Below, in pieces: positions 25,407-34,018 of a stretch of DNA of 64,000 nucleotides. The notes under the pieces were generated by a model that saw only the letters and a list, made by a program, of their open reading frames with translations, was not told where the DNA came from and ran no database searches. A program made the position numbers and the translations under genes. The first letter of the stretch is position 1. Every line of letters begins with the position of its first letter. The DNA comes from JACCTH01 sp035253825. Its GTDB lineage: Bacteria; Actinomycetota; Acidimicrobiia; Spongiisociales; ZC4RG35. Location: the NCBI GenBank assembly GCA_035253825.1, contig DATFBM010000012.1:62001-126000 (forward strand), given 5' to 3'.

Positions 25407-26768
25407 ATGGACCGCTTGCCTGCCGATGACCTGATCTGGATCTACTCCGATGACCTAGGCAACCCCATGTATACCGGGGCGCTCCTCATTCTGGACGGGG
25501 ACAATCTCCACGACTCCCGTGGTCGGTTCCGATTGGTGGCCGTTCGGCGAATGATCGAGCAAAGGCTCTACCTGGTCCCTCGCTTCCGCCAGGTGATTCA
25601 TCGACCCCGGTTCGGATTGGGCACACCGCTATGGATCGATGCCCATACCTTCGACGTGGCAGATCACGTCCGGATACGCAGACTGAGCGTTCTGACCGGC
25701 GACGAGGACCTTCTCGAGGCGTGCGAAGAGTTGCTTCGGGGCGAACTGGACAGCTCCAAGCCGCTTTGGGAGATGTGGTTCATATTGGGGATGGAAGCGG
25801 GGCGGGTAGCCCTGCTCATCAAAGTCCATCACGCGATTGCCGATGGAACGAGGGGACTGGCCATCCTCGCGGCCTTCGTGGGGACCGAGCCTGAATTCGC
25901 CTCACCTTCCCACCAGGCTTGGATACCAGCGCGGCCGCCGTCCAATTCCTACCTACTCGGGGACAACGTACGCCGGCGTCTCCGTGGGCTGAGACGGAAA
26001 CTGTCGCATCTGGCGCATCCGATCAGTGGGCTGCGGAGGGTCCGTGGGGCTTGGCCATTCATTGCAGAGGTGTTCGCTGCCCGTGCTCCACAGACCAGCC
26101 TGAATCGGACCGTAGGTCGTAATCGCAGGATGGCTTTGTCCCGGGGGAGTCTCGGAAGCTACCGAGCGATCGCTCAAGTCCGTGGTGCCAAGATCAATGA
26201 TGTCCTCTTGTCTGCTGTCGCCGGAGGTCTGCGCGACCTTCTGAGCAGCCGCCACGAGCTCGTCGACGACCTGGTACTGCGAGCGATGGTCCCGGTCTCC
26301 CTGAACTCAGATGGTCTTGCGCGCGGGAATGTCACTTCGGGGATGGTTGTTCCCTTGCCATTAGGAGAGGCAGACCCTGTTCGCAGGCTCGAGATGATCG
26401 CCGCGGAGACCGCGATACTAAAGACGAAGGCCCGTCCCACTCTCGGCCTCATCTTTCGATCGCAGCTCGCTCAGAAGGCTCTCTTGCGCGTGTTCCGACG
26501 GCAACGATTCGAAAATCTGTACGTCACCAACGTCCCCGGCCCACCGGTTCCCTTGTCCTTCCTTGGGACCGAGGTCCAGGAGATCTTTCCCATCGTGCCC
26601 ACAGGGGGGAACGTGACCCTCGGCATCGGAGCACTCTCCTACGCCGGTCAGCTCAACGTCACCGCGGTCGCCGACAGCGAGCTCTGCCCCGATCTCCATG
26701 TCTTTGTGAAGGGGTTCGAACAGTCTCTCGGCGCCTTGGCAGATTCGACTCTGGTCGAGTCAACATGA
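25407..26768 (+). CDS. WS/DGAT wax ester synthase / diacylglycerol acyltransferase
   Basis: 453 residues from ATG 25407 (MDRLPADDLIWIY); the 58-residue upstream extension of the frame has no family similarity. The catalytic HHxxxDG motif is HHAIADG (141-147), preceded by LDSSKPLWEMWFI. Later family blocks are NDVLLSAVAGGL, RAMVPVSL, NLYVTNVPGPPVPL and YAGQLNVTAVAD. These enzymes esterify acyl-CoA with diacylglycerol or fatty alcohol to make storage lipid. The mycobacterial relative Tgs1 is a DosR target, but no convincing box is seen here. Confidence 0.9.
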   Translation: MDRLPADDLIWIYSDDLGNPMYTGALLILDGDNLHDSRGRFRLVAVRRMIEQRLYLVPRFRQVIHRPRFGLGTPLWIDAHTFDVADHVRIRRLSVLTGDEDLLEACEELLRGELDSSKPLWEMWFILGMEAGRVALLIKVHHAIADGTRGLAILAAFVGTEPEFASPSHQAWIPARPPSNSYLLGDNVRRRLRGLRRKLSHLAHPISGLRRVRGAWPFIAEVFAARAPQTSLNRTVGRNRRMALSRGSLGSYRAIAQVRGAKINDVLLSAVAGGLRDLLSSRHELVDDLVLRAMVPVSLNSDGLARGNVTSGMVVPLPLGEADPVRRLEMIAAETAILKTKARPTLGLIFRSQLAQKALLRVFRRQRFENLYVTNVPGPPVPLSFLGTEVQEIFPIVPTGGNVTLGIGALSYAGQLNVTAVADSELCPDLHVFVKGFEQSLGALADSTLVEST

Positions 26769-26908
26769 CCCGTCGACCAACGTGGTGACGGGAGGACGGG
26801 TGTGGCGGAATTGACCGGAATGAGCCCGTGAGTCATGCGGTCACGCTGGTCCCGTGGGAGTTCAGGCGCCAACCCGTATCGAGTCGCCGGTTTGCACGCC
26901 GTCTGTGG

Positions 26909-27274
26909 TCACGCTCCAACCATGGCTTCGGAAGGCCAGTCCAACCAGAGCAATGAGACGATAAGAGCAGCATTGATCACCTGGATCGGAATGAACCAGG
27001 GATGAAAGAACAGGATCATGAGCAGGAACGAAAAAGCCAGGGCTGCCACTGCTATGAGCCGCCACCACGAACCTGTCAACCAAAGTCCAACGCCTCCCAC
27101 CACAAGCAGCACCGCGGCCGCCAACGCCAGGGTCACGGCCAAGCCCCTCTGCTCGCCCACCAGCCAGGACCGACCGGCGTCGAAAGGAGCGTCAGGCTTG
27201 ACGGGCGAAAGCCACATCGCCAGATGGACGCCGCCGTGAGCAATGAGAAAGGCGATGAATATGAAACGCCACAT
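26909..27274 (-). CDS. Four-TM membrane protein
   Basis: 121 residues; ATG 27274 behind GAAGG. TM helices at about 3-22, 43-66, 70-87 and 93-110. The first contains IAHGGVHLAMWL, and the loop to the second ends in GEQRGLAV. No family recognised. Boxes of the DevR-like type lie 55-89 bp upstream, so it is probably another regulon member. Its end faces the WS/DGAT gene. Confidence 0.72.
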   Translation of the reverse strand: MWRFIFIAFLIAHGGVHLAMWLSPVKPDAPFDAGRSWLVGEQRGLAVTLALAAAVLLVVGGVGLWLTGSWWRLIAVAALAFSFLLMILFFHPWFIPIQVINAALIVSLLWLDWPSEAMVGA

Positions 27275-27328
27275 AACAGAACCTTCTTTTCGGGAGCCTC
27301 ATCCTCGAGGCGTAAAAAATGATGTCCG

Positions 27329-27363
27329 GGACAAGTGGGGCATGGTTAGGGGCAAAAGTCCTC
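27329..27363 (-). promoter_or_regulatory. Paired DevR/DosR-like boxes (site G)
   Basis: GGGACAAGTGGGGC (27329-27342) and GGGGCAAAAGTCCT (27350-27363), 21 bp apart instead of 22. Both keep GGG, C5 and G10. They lie 55-89 bp upstream of the four-TM protein start at 27274. Confidence 0.5.
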
Positions 27364-27448
27364 AAGCTTGAGCTTTCAGTCGACGCAGCTAGTTTCACTC
27401 CGTGTCTGCTTCAGTTCGGCTCAAAAGTAGAGGAGACGCAAACCCTCT

Positions 27449-27925
27449 TCAGACTTCTCTGGGGACCTTGCCGGTGAGCGCGAGGACGAAACGCATCACC
27501 TTGTGTCCCGGATCAGCGGTGGGGTCGAACATGCAGGGACAACCTCCATCGATCACCGACATGCCATGGCCCCGCCCGTACTCGGTGGCCGTATCCGAGA
27601 CGCTCCCTTCACCGAACGAGCGGTGCATCCACGCGTGCTTAACCCCCAGATCGGATGCCTCCCGCATAGTGTCCTCAGCAATCTCGGGACGAGTCCCGAT
27701 CACGACCGCATCCACACCGCCAGGGATCGACTTCAGATCCTTAAAACAGGGATCACCCTCCAGGATCTCGGCGTTCGGATTGACGGCGAACACCTCATAG
27801 CCACGGTCGCGCAGCCGCTGGTAGACGACGTTGCTCCCATGTCCCTTCGGGTTCCTCGACACTCCCGTTACGGCTATCCGCTTGTTGGACAGAAACTCAG
27901 CCGCCGCTTCCTTAATTGTCGACAT
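27449..27925 (-). CDS. CoA-binding domain protein (YccU-like)
   Basis: 158 residues, ATG behind GGAAGGAG. Rossmann-type CoA-binding domain: KRIAVTGVSRNPKGHGSNVV near the N-terminus, YEVFAVNPNAEILEG, VDAVVIGTRPEIAEDTM and WMHRSFGEGSVSD, ending in GGCPCMFDP. Stand-alone proteins of this type bind CoA and are thought to be regulatory. It lies at the edge of the stress island; an isolated GGGGCATTGGTCAC (28006-28019) upstream is only a weak box. Confidence 0.85.
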   Translation of the reverse strand: MSTIKEAAAEFLSNKRIAVTGVSRNPKGHGSNVVYQRLRDRGYEVFAVNPNAEILEGDPCFKDLKSIPGGVDAVVIGTRPEIAEDTMREASDLGVKHAWMHRSFGEGSVSDTATEYGRGHGMSVIDGGCPCMFDPTADPGHKVMRFVLALTGKVPREV

Positions 27926-28244
27926 GACTCGCTCCTTCCGATCGCGTCCGAGCTGAACTTTGTTGGTTGACCCCCATCACTGCCAGTCCGATCGCAACCT
28001 GAATAGGGGCATTGGTCACCAAGTCCAGGTCATGGGCCAAGGGGCTAAGCCACGCCGGCCCGACGGTCCCGACCAGCTGTCACGGGCGGGAACGGCATGG
28101 ACACAGCGAGAGATCAAACACCGGAACAGGGCGGACGACGACTGAGCAAGCACAGCCTCCTCGAGGCGAGGACCGCGACCGCTGGGCATCACTTCGGCAT
28201 CAGACGGCTTAGCCGGAACGATCGAACGCCCACCAGAAAAGCCG

Positions 28245-28269
28245 AAGCCCCCTGCTGCGCAGGGGGCTT
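28245..28269 (-). terminator. Rho-independent terminator, probably the ancestral tRNA terminator
   Basis: A perfect 11-bp stem (AAGCCCCCTGC/GCAGGGGGCTT) with a 3-nt loop; on the minus strand CGGCTTTTC follows. It sits just past the displaced tRNA 3' end at 28277, as expected for the original tRNA-fMet transcript end. Confidence 0.7.
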
Positions 28270-28276
28270 AATGCAG

Positions 28277-28300
28277 TAGCGGGGGCGGGATTTGAACCCG
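28277..28300 (-). repeat. 24-nt copy of the tRNA-fMet 3' end
   Basis: Identical to 34502-34525 of the intact tRNA (discriminator base, 3' acceptor strand and part of the T arm), and the identity extends three bases into the 3' flank (CAG). No tRNA body follows it. It is the expected footprint of the displaced original 3' end after insertion into the tRNA gene. Confidence 0.8.
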
Positions 28301-28434
28301 GCTCATTCGCTGGCTTCCCAGCAGGCCACCTTACGCGGCTTATGTCAACATTCGCGGGCTCGCACTCCCGGTATCAAAGCATCAACCCCCATCGAAGGAA
28401 CGTTGGTCGCCACAAACACCGATCTCTGATTGGC

Positions 28435-28800
28435 TCACAGCCCGGCCGAGGTCGTTGTCTTGCTCTCCGACTCCGAACGGCTCGACGCGGGTACTGTTAG
28501 AGGCCGTCGGCTCCTTCGCATCCGGTAACGGATTAGGAGAACGGCTGCTATCCCGGGGATCAACCCGAGGAGCACCTCGTCGAACGACAGACCGTCGATG
28601 TTCGGCTGCAGTTCCGCCTCCGTCGCCCATCCAAACCAGACTTCACTGATGACGAGGCCGAGCACGAAATACCCCGCCGTTGCGTAAAGCCACGTCCAAC
28701 GGTGCGCTGCCCAGCCCATCATGAGCTGAGCGATTAGGCCGAAGGCGAGCGACATAAGTAGGAGAACTTGCAGACCTGTATTCCCGAGGTCCCATTGCAC
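28435..28800 (-). CDS. Three-TM membrane protein
   Basis: 121 residues; GTG 28800 chosen because AAAGGAGGTG precedes it. TM helices at about 9-30, 35-56 and 76-94, with the loop WFGWATEAELQPNIDGLSFD, and a basic then Ser/Glu-rich tail (IRYRMRRSRRPLTV). No family recognised. It is the leftmost gene inside the tRNA-bounded region. Confidence 0.68.
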   Translation of the reverse strand: MQWDLGNTGLQVLLLMSLAFGLIAQLMMGWAAHRWTWLYATAGYFVLGLVISEVWFGWATEAELQPNIDGLSFDEVLLGLIPGIAAVLLIRYRMRRSRRPLTVPASSRSESESKTTTSAGL

Positions 28801-29032
28801 GGCGCACCTCCTTTCCACGAAACGGCGCCCAGACCATCCGTCCTTCGATCATCGCGAGATCGAGGAATGGGGGTAGAGGCGTAAGGCCTTAAGCGAAGCC
28901 AAATGGCGACGGGCTGGGGCGTTTGTCTTCATGCTGTCTTCAGTCGTGCCAGTGGTTGTTGCTAGCATGAGAGTCCCGCCAGACAAATTCCTGACCGCCC
29001 ACAGGTGCGGGTGAGTGCGTTGTGGAAGACGG

Positions 29033-29485
29033 CTACAACTGGGCGACCGAGGTGGCCGGCCGCGGGGACGTGATCGGGTCGGCGTGGCGGTGCACGACCT
29101 TCCACCCCTCGTCCTCGCGACGAAAGATCATCGTGACACGCAGCGAGATGGGGCTGACCTCATCAGCTCCGCCGAGCTTCGCCTGCGCGCGCTCGATCTG
29201 CACGACGTAGCCGAGGTCTGGGGTGGTGTAGCGAGACACCTCCTCGACCGCTCGAAGCGAGCCGTCGCTCACCTGCGCAGCGGCCATCGCGACGGCCTCG
29301 TTGACGGCTGCCCAGCCGCGAACCGGAGGGCCGAGCGGGTTGGCGAGCGTGACGTCGTCCTTGGGCGAGAAGTAGGCGGCGTTCGTTGTGTGGTCACCAT
29401 GGAGGAAGGCGGGCAATGCCCGGGAACGGAACGCCTCGACGGCGCTGTCAAATGTGTCTGCACTCGTGGCATTGAAGGTGTTCAT
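29033..29485 (-). CDS. SnoaL-like / NTF2-fold protein
   Basis: 150 residues with the usual pattern of a small alpha+beta NTF2-like cone: N-terminal helix TFDSAVEAFRSRALPAFLHGD, VTLANPLGPPVRGWAAVNEA, and the C-terminal strands LRVTMIFRREDEGWKVVHRHADP. The RREDEGWKVVHxHxS/D ending is typical of SnoaL/DUF4440-like proteins (SgcJ/EcaC group). No catalytic role can be assigned. It lies 43 bp downstream of the AfsR/LuxR-type regulator and is likely cotranscribed with it. Confidence 0.8.
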   Translation of the reverse strand: MNTFNATSADTFDSAVEAFRSRALPAFLHGDHTTNAAYFSPKDDVTLANPLGPPVRGWAAVNEAVAMAAAQVSDGSLRAVEEVSRYTTPDLGYVVQIERAQAKLGGADEVSPISLRVTMIFRREDEGWKVVHRHADPITSPRPATSVAQL

Positions 29486-29528
29486 GCCGCCACCCTATGG
29501 AGGCGCCCCGCCCACGTCGTCCGAAGAA

Positions 29529-31730
29529 TTACGTAACTTCGACCTGGGCCATGAGCCCGTGCTCATGCGCCCATACAGTCAGTTGGCCTCGGGAGCCGAA
29601 CCCGAGCTTCGTGAGAATCCGGTCGACGTGTGTCTCCACCGTCCGCACGGAGAGCACCAACCTCTCCGCGATATCCCGGTTGGTCAGGCCAGCCGCCACC
29701 AGCTCGGCCACCTCAGTCTCCCGACGGGTGAGGCCCTGCCATGGCGCTTGGATGTCATCGGCGAGCACGGCTGCGACCGCCTGGTCGACCGTCATGCCGC
29801 GACCATCGCCGCGGACGGCCTCAGACACGGCGGCGCCCAGCTTGGAGCGCACCGGAGCCAGCAGCTGTTCGGTCAGAAGGCGCAGTGGCGGCGGCCCCGT
29901 CACCTCATGGACACGCTCGAACTCGTCGCGGACGCCCGTCAGCCGTAGCGCCAGCCGCGGCCGCGAGGTCGCCAGCGCCAACATGACCAGCGCCCCCAGC
30001 CCGAGGGAGATGCCGAATCGGTCGCCGCTCTCGACGACCGCGGGTACACCCTCAGCCAGAGCCGCCCGCGCCGCAGCGAGGTTGTCAGCACGGAGGTGGG
30101 CGATACCCAGCACCTGCAGCGTGCGCGCACGCACGTTGGTGAGGTCAAGGTCACGGCAGAGCTCGGCACAGGGCTCCAAGATGGCGCATGCGACCTCCGG
30201 AGGCGCGGAAATGGACGCACCTGCTCCTAGTAGCAGCGACGCCACCGCCACTCCCTTCCGGTCGCCCGCGGCCTCGAAGATCGACTTCGCCGTCCCGACC
30301 AGTTGGGCGGCGGCATCCATGTCCCCGGCCGAGAGCTCTAGCCGACCTCGAGTCAGCAGGGCGGTGCCCTCGCCCACCCGGTCCCCGATGGAGCGGGCGA
30401 TCTCGAGACTCTCGGCAAGGATGTCTTCGGACGGCTCCCCTTGATCCTGCGCAAGCCAGGCAGACCCGTTGAGGGCGGCAACACGGTCTGGCGTTCGCTT
30501 GGGAACGAGGTTGAGCACGTCCCGCAGCCGGCGTCGGCCCTCAGCGAAGTGGCCGCGAATCGCCCAGAACGCGCTGAGCTTTGCCACCATATGCAGCGCG
30601 GCGAGCGGATCGTTCTCCTGCAGCCAGTCGAGTGCAGCCCGGATATTGTCGTGCTCTGCGTCGAGCCCGGCCAGGTACTCGTTCGACTGCCATATGGGCG
30701 GGCGATCCAGCGGCTCGACCTTCTGCGCGAAGACCCTCGCGTGCGCCTCCGAGATCTGCCGTGACTCCCGATGGAGCTTCAGTTGTTCGACCGCGAACTC
30801 GCGAACCGTCTCCAGCATCGCGTACCGTGCCAGGTCGGGTAGCGGTCGCAGCAGGCTGTGGTCGACGAGTTCCTGAACGGCGCTGACCACATCGGTAACG
30901 CGGTCTGTGACGACGGCTTCGAGATCGACCAACGCCGCCCCGCCCCGGAACGCTGCGCACACCGCGAAGACCTCCTGCGCCGCCGCGCTCAGCAGATCGT
31001 GGCTCCAAGCGATTGTCGAACGCAGAGTCTGCTGTCGATCGGGCAGATCGGGCCCACCACCAACGAGCAGATCCAGCGACTGGTCCAACCTGGCCAGCAG
31101 GGCCTCGGGCGGAAGCACCCGCGTGCGCGCCGCCGCCAGCTCGATCGCCAGCGGCAGGCCGTCAAGTCGTTGCGCGATGGCGCCCACGGTCGAGGCGTCG
31201 GCGGTGAAGTCGGGCATGAGCGATCGTGCCCGCGCGATGAACAGCGCAACGGCGTCGGAATCGACGGGCAGCGGCGGCACCGTGAAGAGCTGCTCGCCGG
31301 TCAGATGCAGCGGGGCACGGCTCGTGACCACCACGTGTGTCCCGCCGCCCGCCCCAACGAGCTCAGAGACGACACCGGCTCCGTCGAGCAGATGCTCGAA
31401 ATTGTCCAAGACCAGCAGCATGTCGCGCTCGGCGAGATAGTCGGCGAGACGTTGGACGAGGGGGCGGCCGCCCGAGTCCTGTAATCCCAGCCGCTCCGCA
31501 ACGGTCGGCACGATCAAAGCCGGATCGTGGATTGGCGCCAACGGCACAAACACGGCGCCGTCGCCAAACTCGTCGCTCACCCGCTCGGCCAATTCGATGG
31601 CGAGCCGAGTTTTGCCACTGCCGCCAGGCCCGGTGAGCGTAATGAGCTGGCGCTCGCGCAGCAGCACAGCCAGATCGGCGAGCGTACCTACGCGACCCAC
31701 GAAGCTGCTGAGCGGCCGCGGCACGCGCAT
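29529..31730 (-). CDS. Large ATP-binding LuxR-family regulator (AfsR/LAL-like)
   Basis: 733 residues from ATG 31730; the frame continues to 31805. The N-terminal NB-ARC/AAA-type ATPase has Walker A GPGGSGKTRLAIEL, Walker B LLVLDNFEHLL and VVVTSRAPLHLTGEQ. The middle (about 330-620) is a TPR-like helical array. A C-terminal LuxR helix-turn-helix follows: LTRREtype start GLTRRETEVAELVAAGLTNR and LSVRTVETHVDRILTKLGF. Such proteins are ATP-driven activators. It is the main regulator in the tRNA-bounded region and may control the SnoaL-like gene. Confidence 0.88.
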   Translation of the reverse strand: MRVPRPLSSFVGRVGTLADLAVLLRERQLITLTGPGGSGKTRLAIELAERVSDEFGDGAVFVPLAPIHDPALIVPTVAERLGLQDSGGRPLVQRLADYLAERDMLLVLDNFEHLLDGAGVVSELVGAGGGTHVVVTSRAPLHLTGEQLFTVPPLPVDSDAVALFIARARSLMPDFTADASTVGAIAQRLDGLPLAIELAAARTRVLPPEALLARLDQSLDLLVGGGPDLPDRQQTLRSTIAWSHDLLSAAAQEVFAVCAAFRGGAALVDLEAVVTDRVTDVVSAVQELVDHSLLRPLPDLARYAMLETVREFAVEQLKLHRESRQISEAHARVFAQKVEPLDRPPIWQSNEYLAGLDAEHDNIRAALDWLQENDPLAALHMVAKLSAFWAIRGHFAEGRRRLRDVLNLVPKRTPDRVAALNGSAWLAQDQGEPSEDILAESLEIARSIGDRVGEGTALLTRGRLELSAGDMDAAAQLVGTAKSIFEAAGDRKGVAVASLLLGAGASISAPPEVACAILEPCAELCRDLDLTNVRARTLQVLGIAHLRADNLAAARAALAEGVPAVVESGDRFGISLGLGALVMLALATSRPRLALRLTGVRDEFERVHEVTGPPPLRLLTEQLLAPVRSKLGAAVSEAVRGDGRGMTVDQAVAAVLADDIQAPWQGLTRRETEVAELVAAGLTNRDIAERLVLSVRTVETHVDRILTKLGFGSRGQLTVWAHEHGLMAQVEVT

Positions 31731-31812
31731 GACCAACTGTACGCCGGAGTCACGCTGGCAGGACTCGTTAGCGACGTTCGGCAGCGGGCCAGCACGTCTG
31801 CACAAGGGGTGG

Positions 31813-31856
31813 TAGCGGGGGCGGGATTTGAACCCGCGACCTTCGGGTTATGAGCC
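31813..31856 (-). repeat. 44-nt copy of the 3' half of tRNA-fMet
   Basis: Identical over 44 nt to 34502-34545 (acceptor, T arm, variable loop and anticodon stem-loop 3' side including the CAU anticodon region). After one mismatch four more bases match. The rest of the tRNA is missing. It is a likely attachment-site copy. The stop codon of the gene at 31848-32384 falls inside it. Confidence 0.85.
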
Positions 31857-32384
31857 AGACGTGGATGCAAGGAGGCTCTTAGCGAGGATTCGCTTGGCTT
31901 CCGCGACCTCGACGGAATCGAGCATTGCGCCAGCGATCGCCCTATTCACCAACCCGCGTTTCAGCAAGTCACGACAAAATGCCAGGTCCTTCGGACGTGC
32001 CGCCAGCGCTTTGGAGACCCAGAGATCTTCGGGCGAAAGGCACCACGCGACGATGCCGTTGGTCGCAGGCGTTTCGAACCGTATAAGCCTCGCCTGCCAT
32101 CCGGGGGGAAGGATGGCGGTGTCGATCGAGACACCTTGCGCATAGAAGCCAAAAGTCTGATGGAACAACGACGCCTCTCCGATCGACCCGTCGACGAGAT
32201 CGGCCAAAGCTCCGTCTGGATCATCGCGGAAGGCGATGTCGGCTTCAACCGATTGGAGCGCCACCCTGGGAATGTCGGTTTCCATAAAGGCATGTGTCGC
32301 CTGGCTGCCGATGACGATGACCTCCTCAATGCCGACGACAGCGGCTGCTGCCCGCACCGCATGCTCGAACTCAGACCTCCTCAA
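31848..32384 (-). CDS. Nucleotidyltransferase-like protein (DUF6036 type), putative toxin
   Basis: 178 residues; TTG start overlapping the upstream antitoxin-like gene. EEVIVIGSQATHAF resembles the GSxxxH/D signature of minimal nucleotidyltransferases, followed by VEADIAFRDDP (possible metal-binding acidic residues), then LSPEDLWVSKALAARPKDLAFCRDLL. This order fits DUF6036/AbiEii-like nucleotidyltransferases. Its last codons and stop are supplied by the tRNA-derived repeat. Toxin function is inferred from pairing with the XRE gene. Confidence 0.7.
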   Translation of the reverse strand: MRRSEFEHAVRAAAAVVGIEEVIVIGSQATHAFMETDIPRVALQSVEADIAFRDDPDGALADLVDGSIGEASLFHQTFGFYAQGVSIDTAILPPGWQARLIRFETPATNGIVAWCLSPEDLWVSKALAARPKDLAFCRDLLKRGLVNRAIAGAMLDSVEVAEAKRILAKSLLASTSGS

Positions 32385-32385
32385 C

Positions 32386-32898
32386 TCATCCTCGCTGCTG
32401 GCGGAAGGTCTGATACACCTCGGCGCGCTCCGCCGCGGTCAGCACACCCGCGAAAGGAGTCACGGCGCGTAGTTCCCGAAACTCGGGCGACGGATCAATG
32501 AGTGCCGCGGCGATGTCCTCGACTCCCCTCCCGAGGATCGACGCCCACCGATCCAAGCTTCCCTTGACATGAGGATGCAATTGACGCATCCGCCGAAGAT
32601 TGGCTCGTGCGAGTCGGAGCACCCCCTCAGGATCATCTCGAAGCCGTTGCGCGATCCGGCTGTGTAACAGCAGACTCCGCTGATCCTCACGCGTGAGCGC
32701 TGGAACCAGACCGATCGAGAGATCAAACCCTGCAGCCGCCGCCAGCCTTTCGAGGGTTGCAAAGCCGGGAACCTTGCAACCCGACTCATAGGCGGCGATC
32801 GTCGGTTGCGACGTCCCAGCCGCGCGAGCTAAGGAAGCCTGACTTCGACCACTCAGTTCCCGGAGGCGCCTGACCAGCTCAGCTACCCTTATATCCAA
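32386..32898 (-). CDS. XRE-family HTH protein, putative antitoxin
   Basis: 170 residues; TTG start. The N-terminal HTH_3 domain is LVRRLRELSGRSQASLARAA, then GTSQPTIAAYESGCKVPGF and LERLAAAAGFDL. The C-terminal two-thirds (HSRIAQRLRDDPEGVLRLAR, LDRWASILGRGVEDIAAALI) is helical and carries the motif often seen in antitoxins paired with nucleotidyltransferases. The upstream AT-rich stretch (32895-32911, ATATATT-containing) could be an operator. It forms a two-gene unit with 31848-32384. Confidence 0.78.
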   Translation of the reverse strand: MDIRVAELVRRLRELSGRSQASLARAAGTSQPTIAAYESGCKVPGFATLERLAAAAGFDLSIGLVPALTREDQRSLLLHSRIAQRLRDDPEGVLRLARANLRRMRQLHPHVKGSLDRWASILGRGVEDIAAALIDPSPEFRELRAVTPFAGVLTAAERAEVYQTFRQQRG

Positions 32899-33376
32899 GC
32901 GAATATATTAGGCTTGAGGACGCCGGACCGTTCGCGGCGTGACAGCGCAGTCCTGGGTGACAAAGGCTCGCCTGGACCTGCCCGGCCAAAGCCCACGGCT
33001 TGGACCCGCGACCTTGTAGTTATGAGCCCGACAGCGGGACGTCGTGGAGTAGTAACCCCCGCTCATCACCGATAGTAAATGTCGGGACAATGTGGAATGA
33101 GTGCCAACGTGTATTCCCTCATATCAACCCTGTTCTGGGTCGCTTCCCTCCACCACCGACTCCACCTCCAGAGTCGACTCCTCCCACGTTCGATGGGCGG
33201 CGAGCCGGGCCCGGGCATGCCCGCGGCAAGGTCGTGATTTCGGTTATTGGAGCCCGACGACCCGGAGGCGTGTGACAGGGGAGGATGGCAGCGCCACACT
33301 CGACAAGCGCGACTTCAATCCGCGCCAGCGATTCGGTGAGGGATTGAGACCTCACTCGCGGCCATGCCTCGCCTTT
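32899..33376. other. Intergenic region with a degenerate tRNA copy
   Basis: 478 bp between the XRE gene and the cyclase-like gene. Apart from the tRNA-like segment at 33000-33032 and the probable XRE promoter I see nothing. The open frames here are short and compositionally poor. Confidence 0.55.
33000..33032 (-). repeat. Degenerate internal copy of tRNA-fMet
   Basis: 29 of 33 bases match 34517-34549 of the intact tRNA, covering the T-arm 5' side, variable loop and anticodon stem-loop with CAU; the acceptor end is absent. Mismatches cluster at CGG to GTA, so it is older than the 31813 copy. Confidence 0.7.
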
Positions 33377-34018
33377 CTACTTTCTCCCTAGCTCAAGGAC
33401 TCGACCGTCGATTGGTCCCACATCTTGATACTCTTCGTGGTGGGCAGCGCCAACTCCCGCCAAATCCAACCCCACCGCGGCCGCATCACTAAGAAACAGG
33501 TAAGGCCGGTAGCCATGGCGCACCTGGACGGTGTTCTTCAGGAGCCGGTGGACGACATTGACGGCGGGGCCGAGAAGCTCGGTCCGGGACCCAACCGTCT
33601 GTCCGACCGCCTGGCCTCGATGGAGGACCATCTTGAGGTCGAGGTTGGCAACGACCGGGCAGGCTGTGCAGACGTGATCCTGTGCACCTCGGGCCTCCTC
33701 TCGTCGTGCGCGAAAGGCCTGGTAGAGCGTGTTCAGTCGACCGAGAACGGCACCACCCCGCCCGTCGAGGGTCGCCGCCAGAGCCTCGGCGAAGACCGCG
33801 TCGCCTTCGAGCTTGGCGACCGCGAAGTCAGGTTGAACCCCATCGACCACCGCGGCGAGCAGTTCGCCCAGAACAGTAAACCCGGCTGGGATACCAATGC
33901 TGAAGTCAACGCCGTGGGCGCGCTCGACGTTGGCCATGAAGGCGGTGTAGCCAGATATGTCGGCTAGCAGAAGGTACCGCTCCGCGGCTGTCGAGACTGC
34001 CTGCGTCAACTCCGTCAT
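33377..34018 (-). CDS. DUF2652 / class III cyclase-like protein
   Basis: 213 residues. The start YLLLADISGYTAFM resembles the first metal-binding strand of class III nucleotide cyclases, followed by VVDGVQPDFAVAKLEGDAVFAEA (second acidic strand) and a long helix. LGPAVNVVHRLLKN is similar to the dimer-interface segment of the catalytic domain. A Cys pair (CTACP) lies mid-protein. These features fit DUF2652. Activity is unproven. It is alone in its block, between two tRNA-derived sequences. Confidence 0.78.
   Translation of the reverse strand: MTELTQAVSTAAERYLLLADISGYTAFMANVERAHGVDFSIGIPAGFTVLGELLAAVVDGVQPDFAVAKLEGDAVFAEALAATLDGRGGAVLGRLNTLYQAFRARREEARGAQDHVCTACPVVANLDLKMVLHRGQAVGQTVGSRTELLGPAVNVVHRLLKNTVQVRHGYRPYLFLSDAAAVGLDLAGVGAAHHEEYQDVGPIDGRVLELGRK

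Larger units (their letters stand above)
27926..28434. other. Intergenic region at the left edge of the accessory region
   Basis: 509 bp without a supported gene. It holds a terminator hairpin (28245-28269) and a 24-nt copy of the tRNA-fMet 3' end (28277-28300). The remaining open frames are short and lack ribosome-binding sites. Confidence 0.6.

Noticed and set aside
28006..28019. GGGGCATTGGTCAC as another DevR-like box
   Set aside because: Only the left half fits well and no partner lies 21-22 bp away; it was not counted in the regulon.
28277..28370. A complete extra tRNA at the 28.3-kb copy
   Set aside because: Only the 3' 24 nt match a tRNA. The following bases cannot form a seven-base anticodon loop or a D arm.
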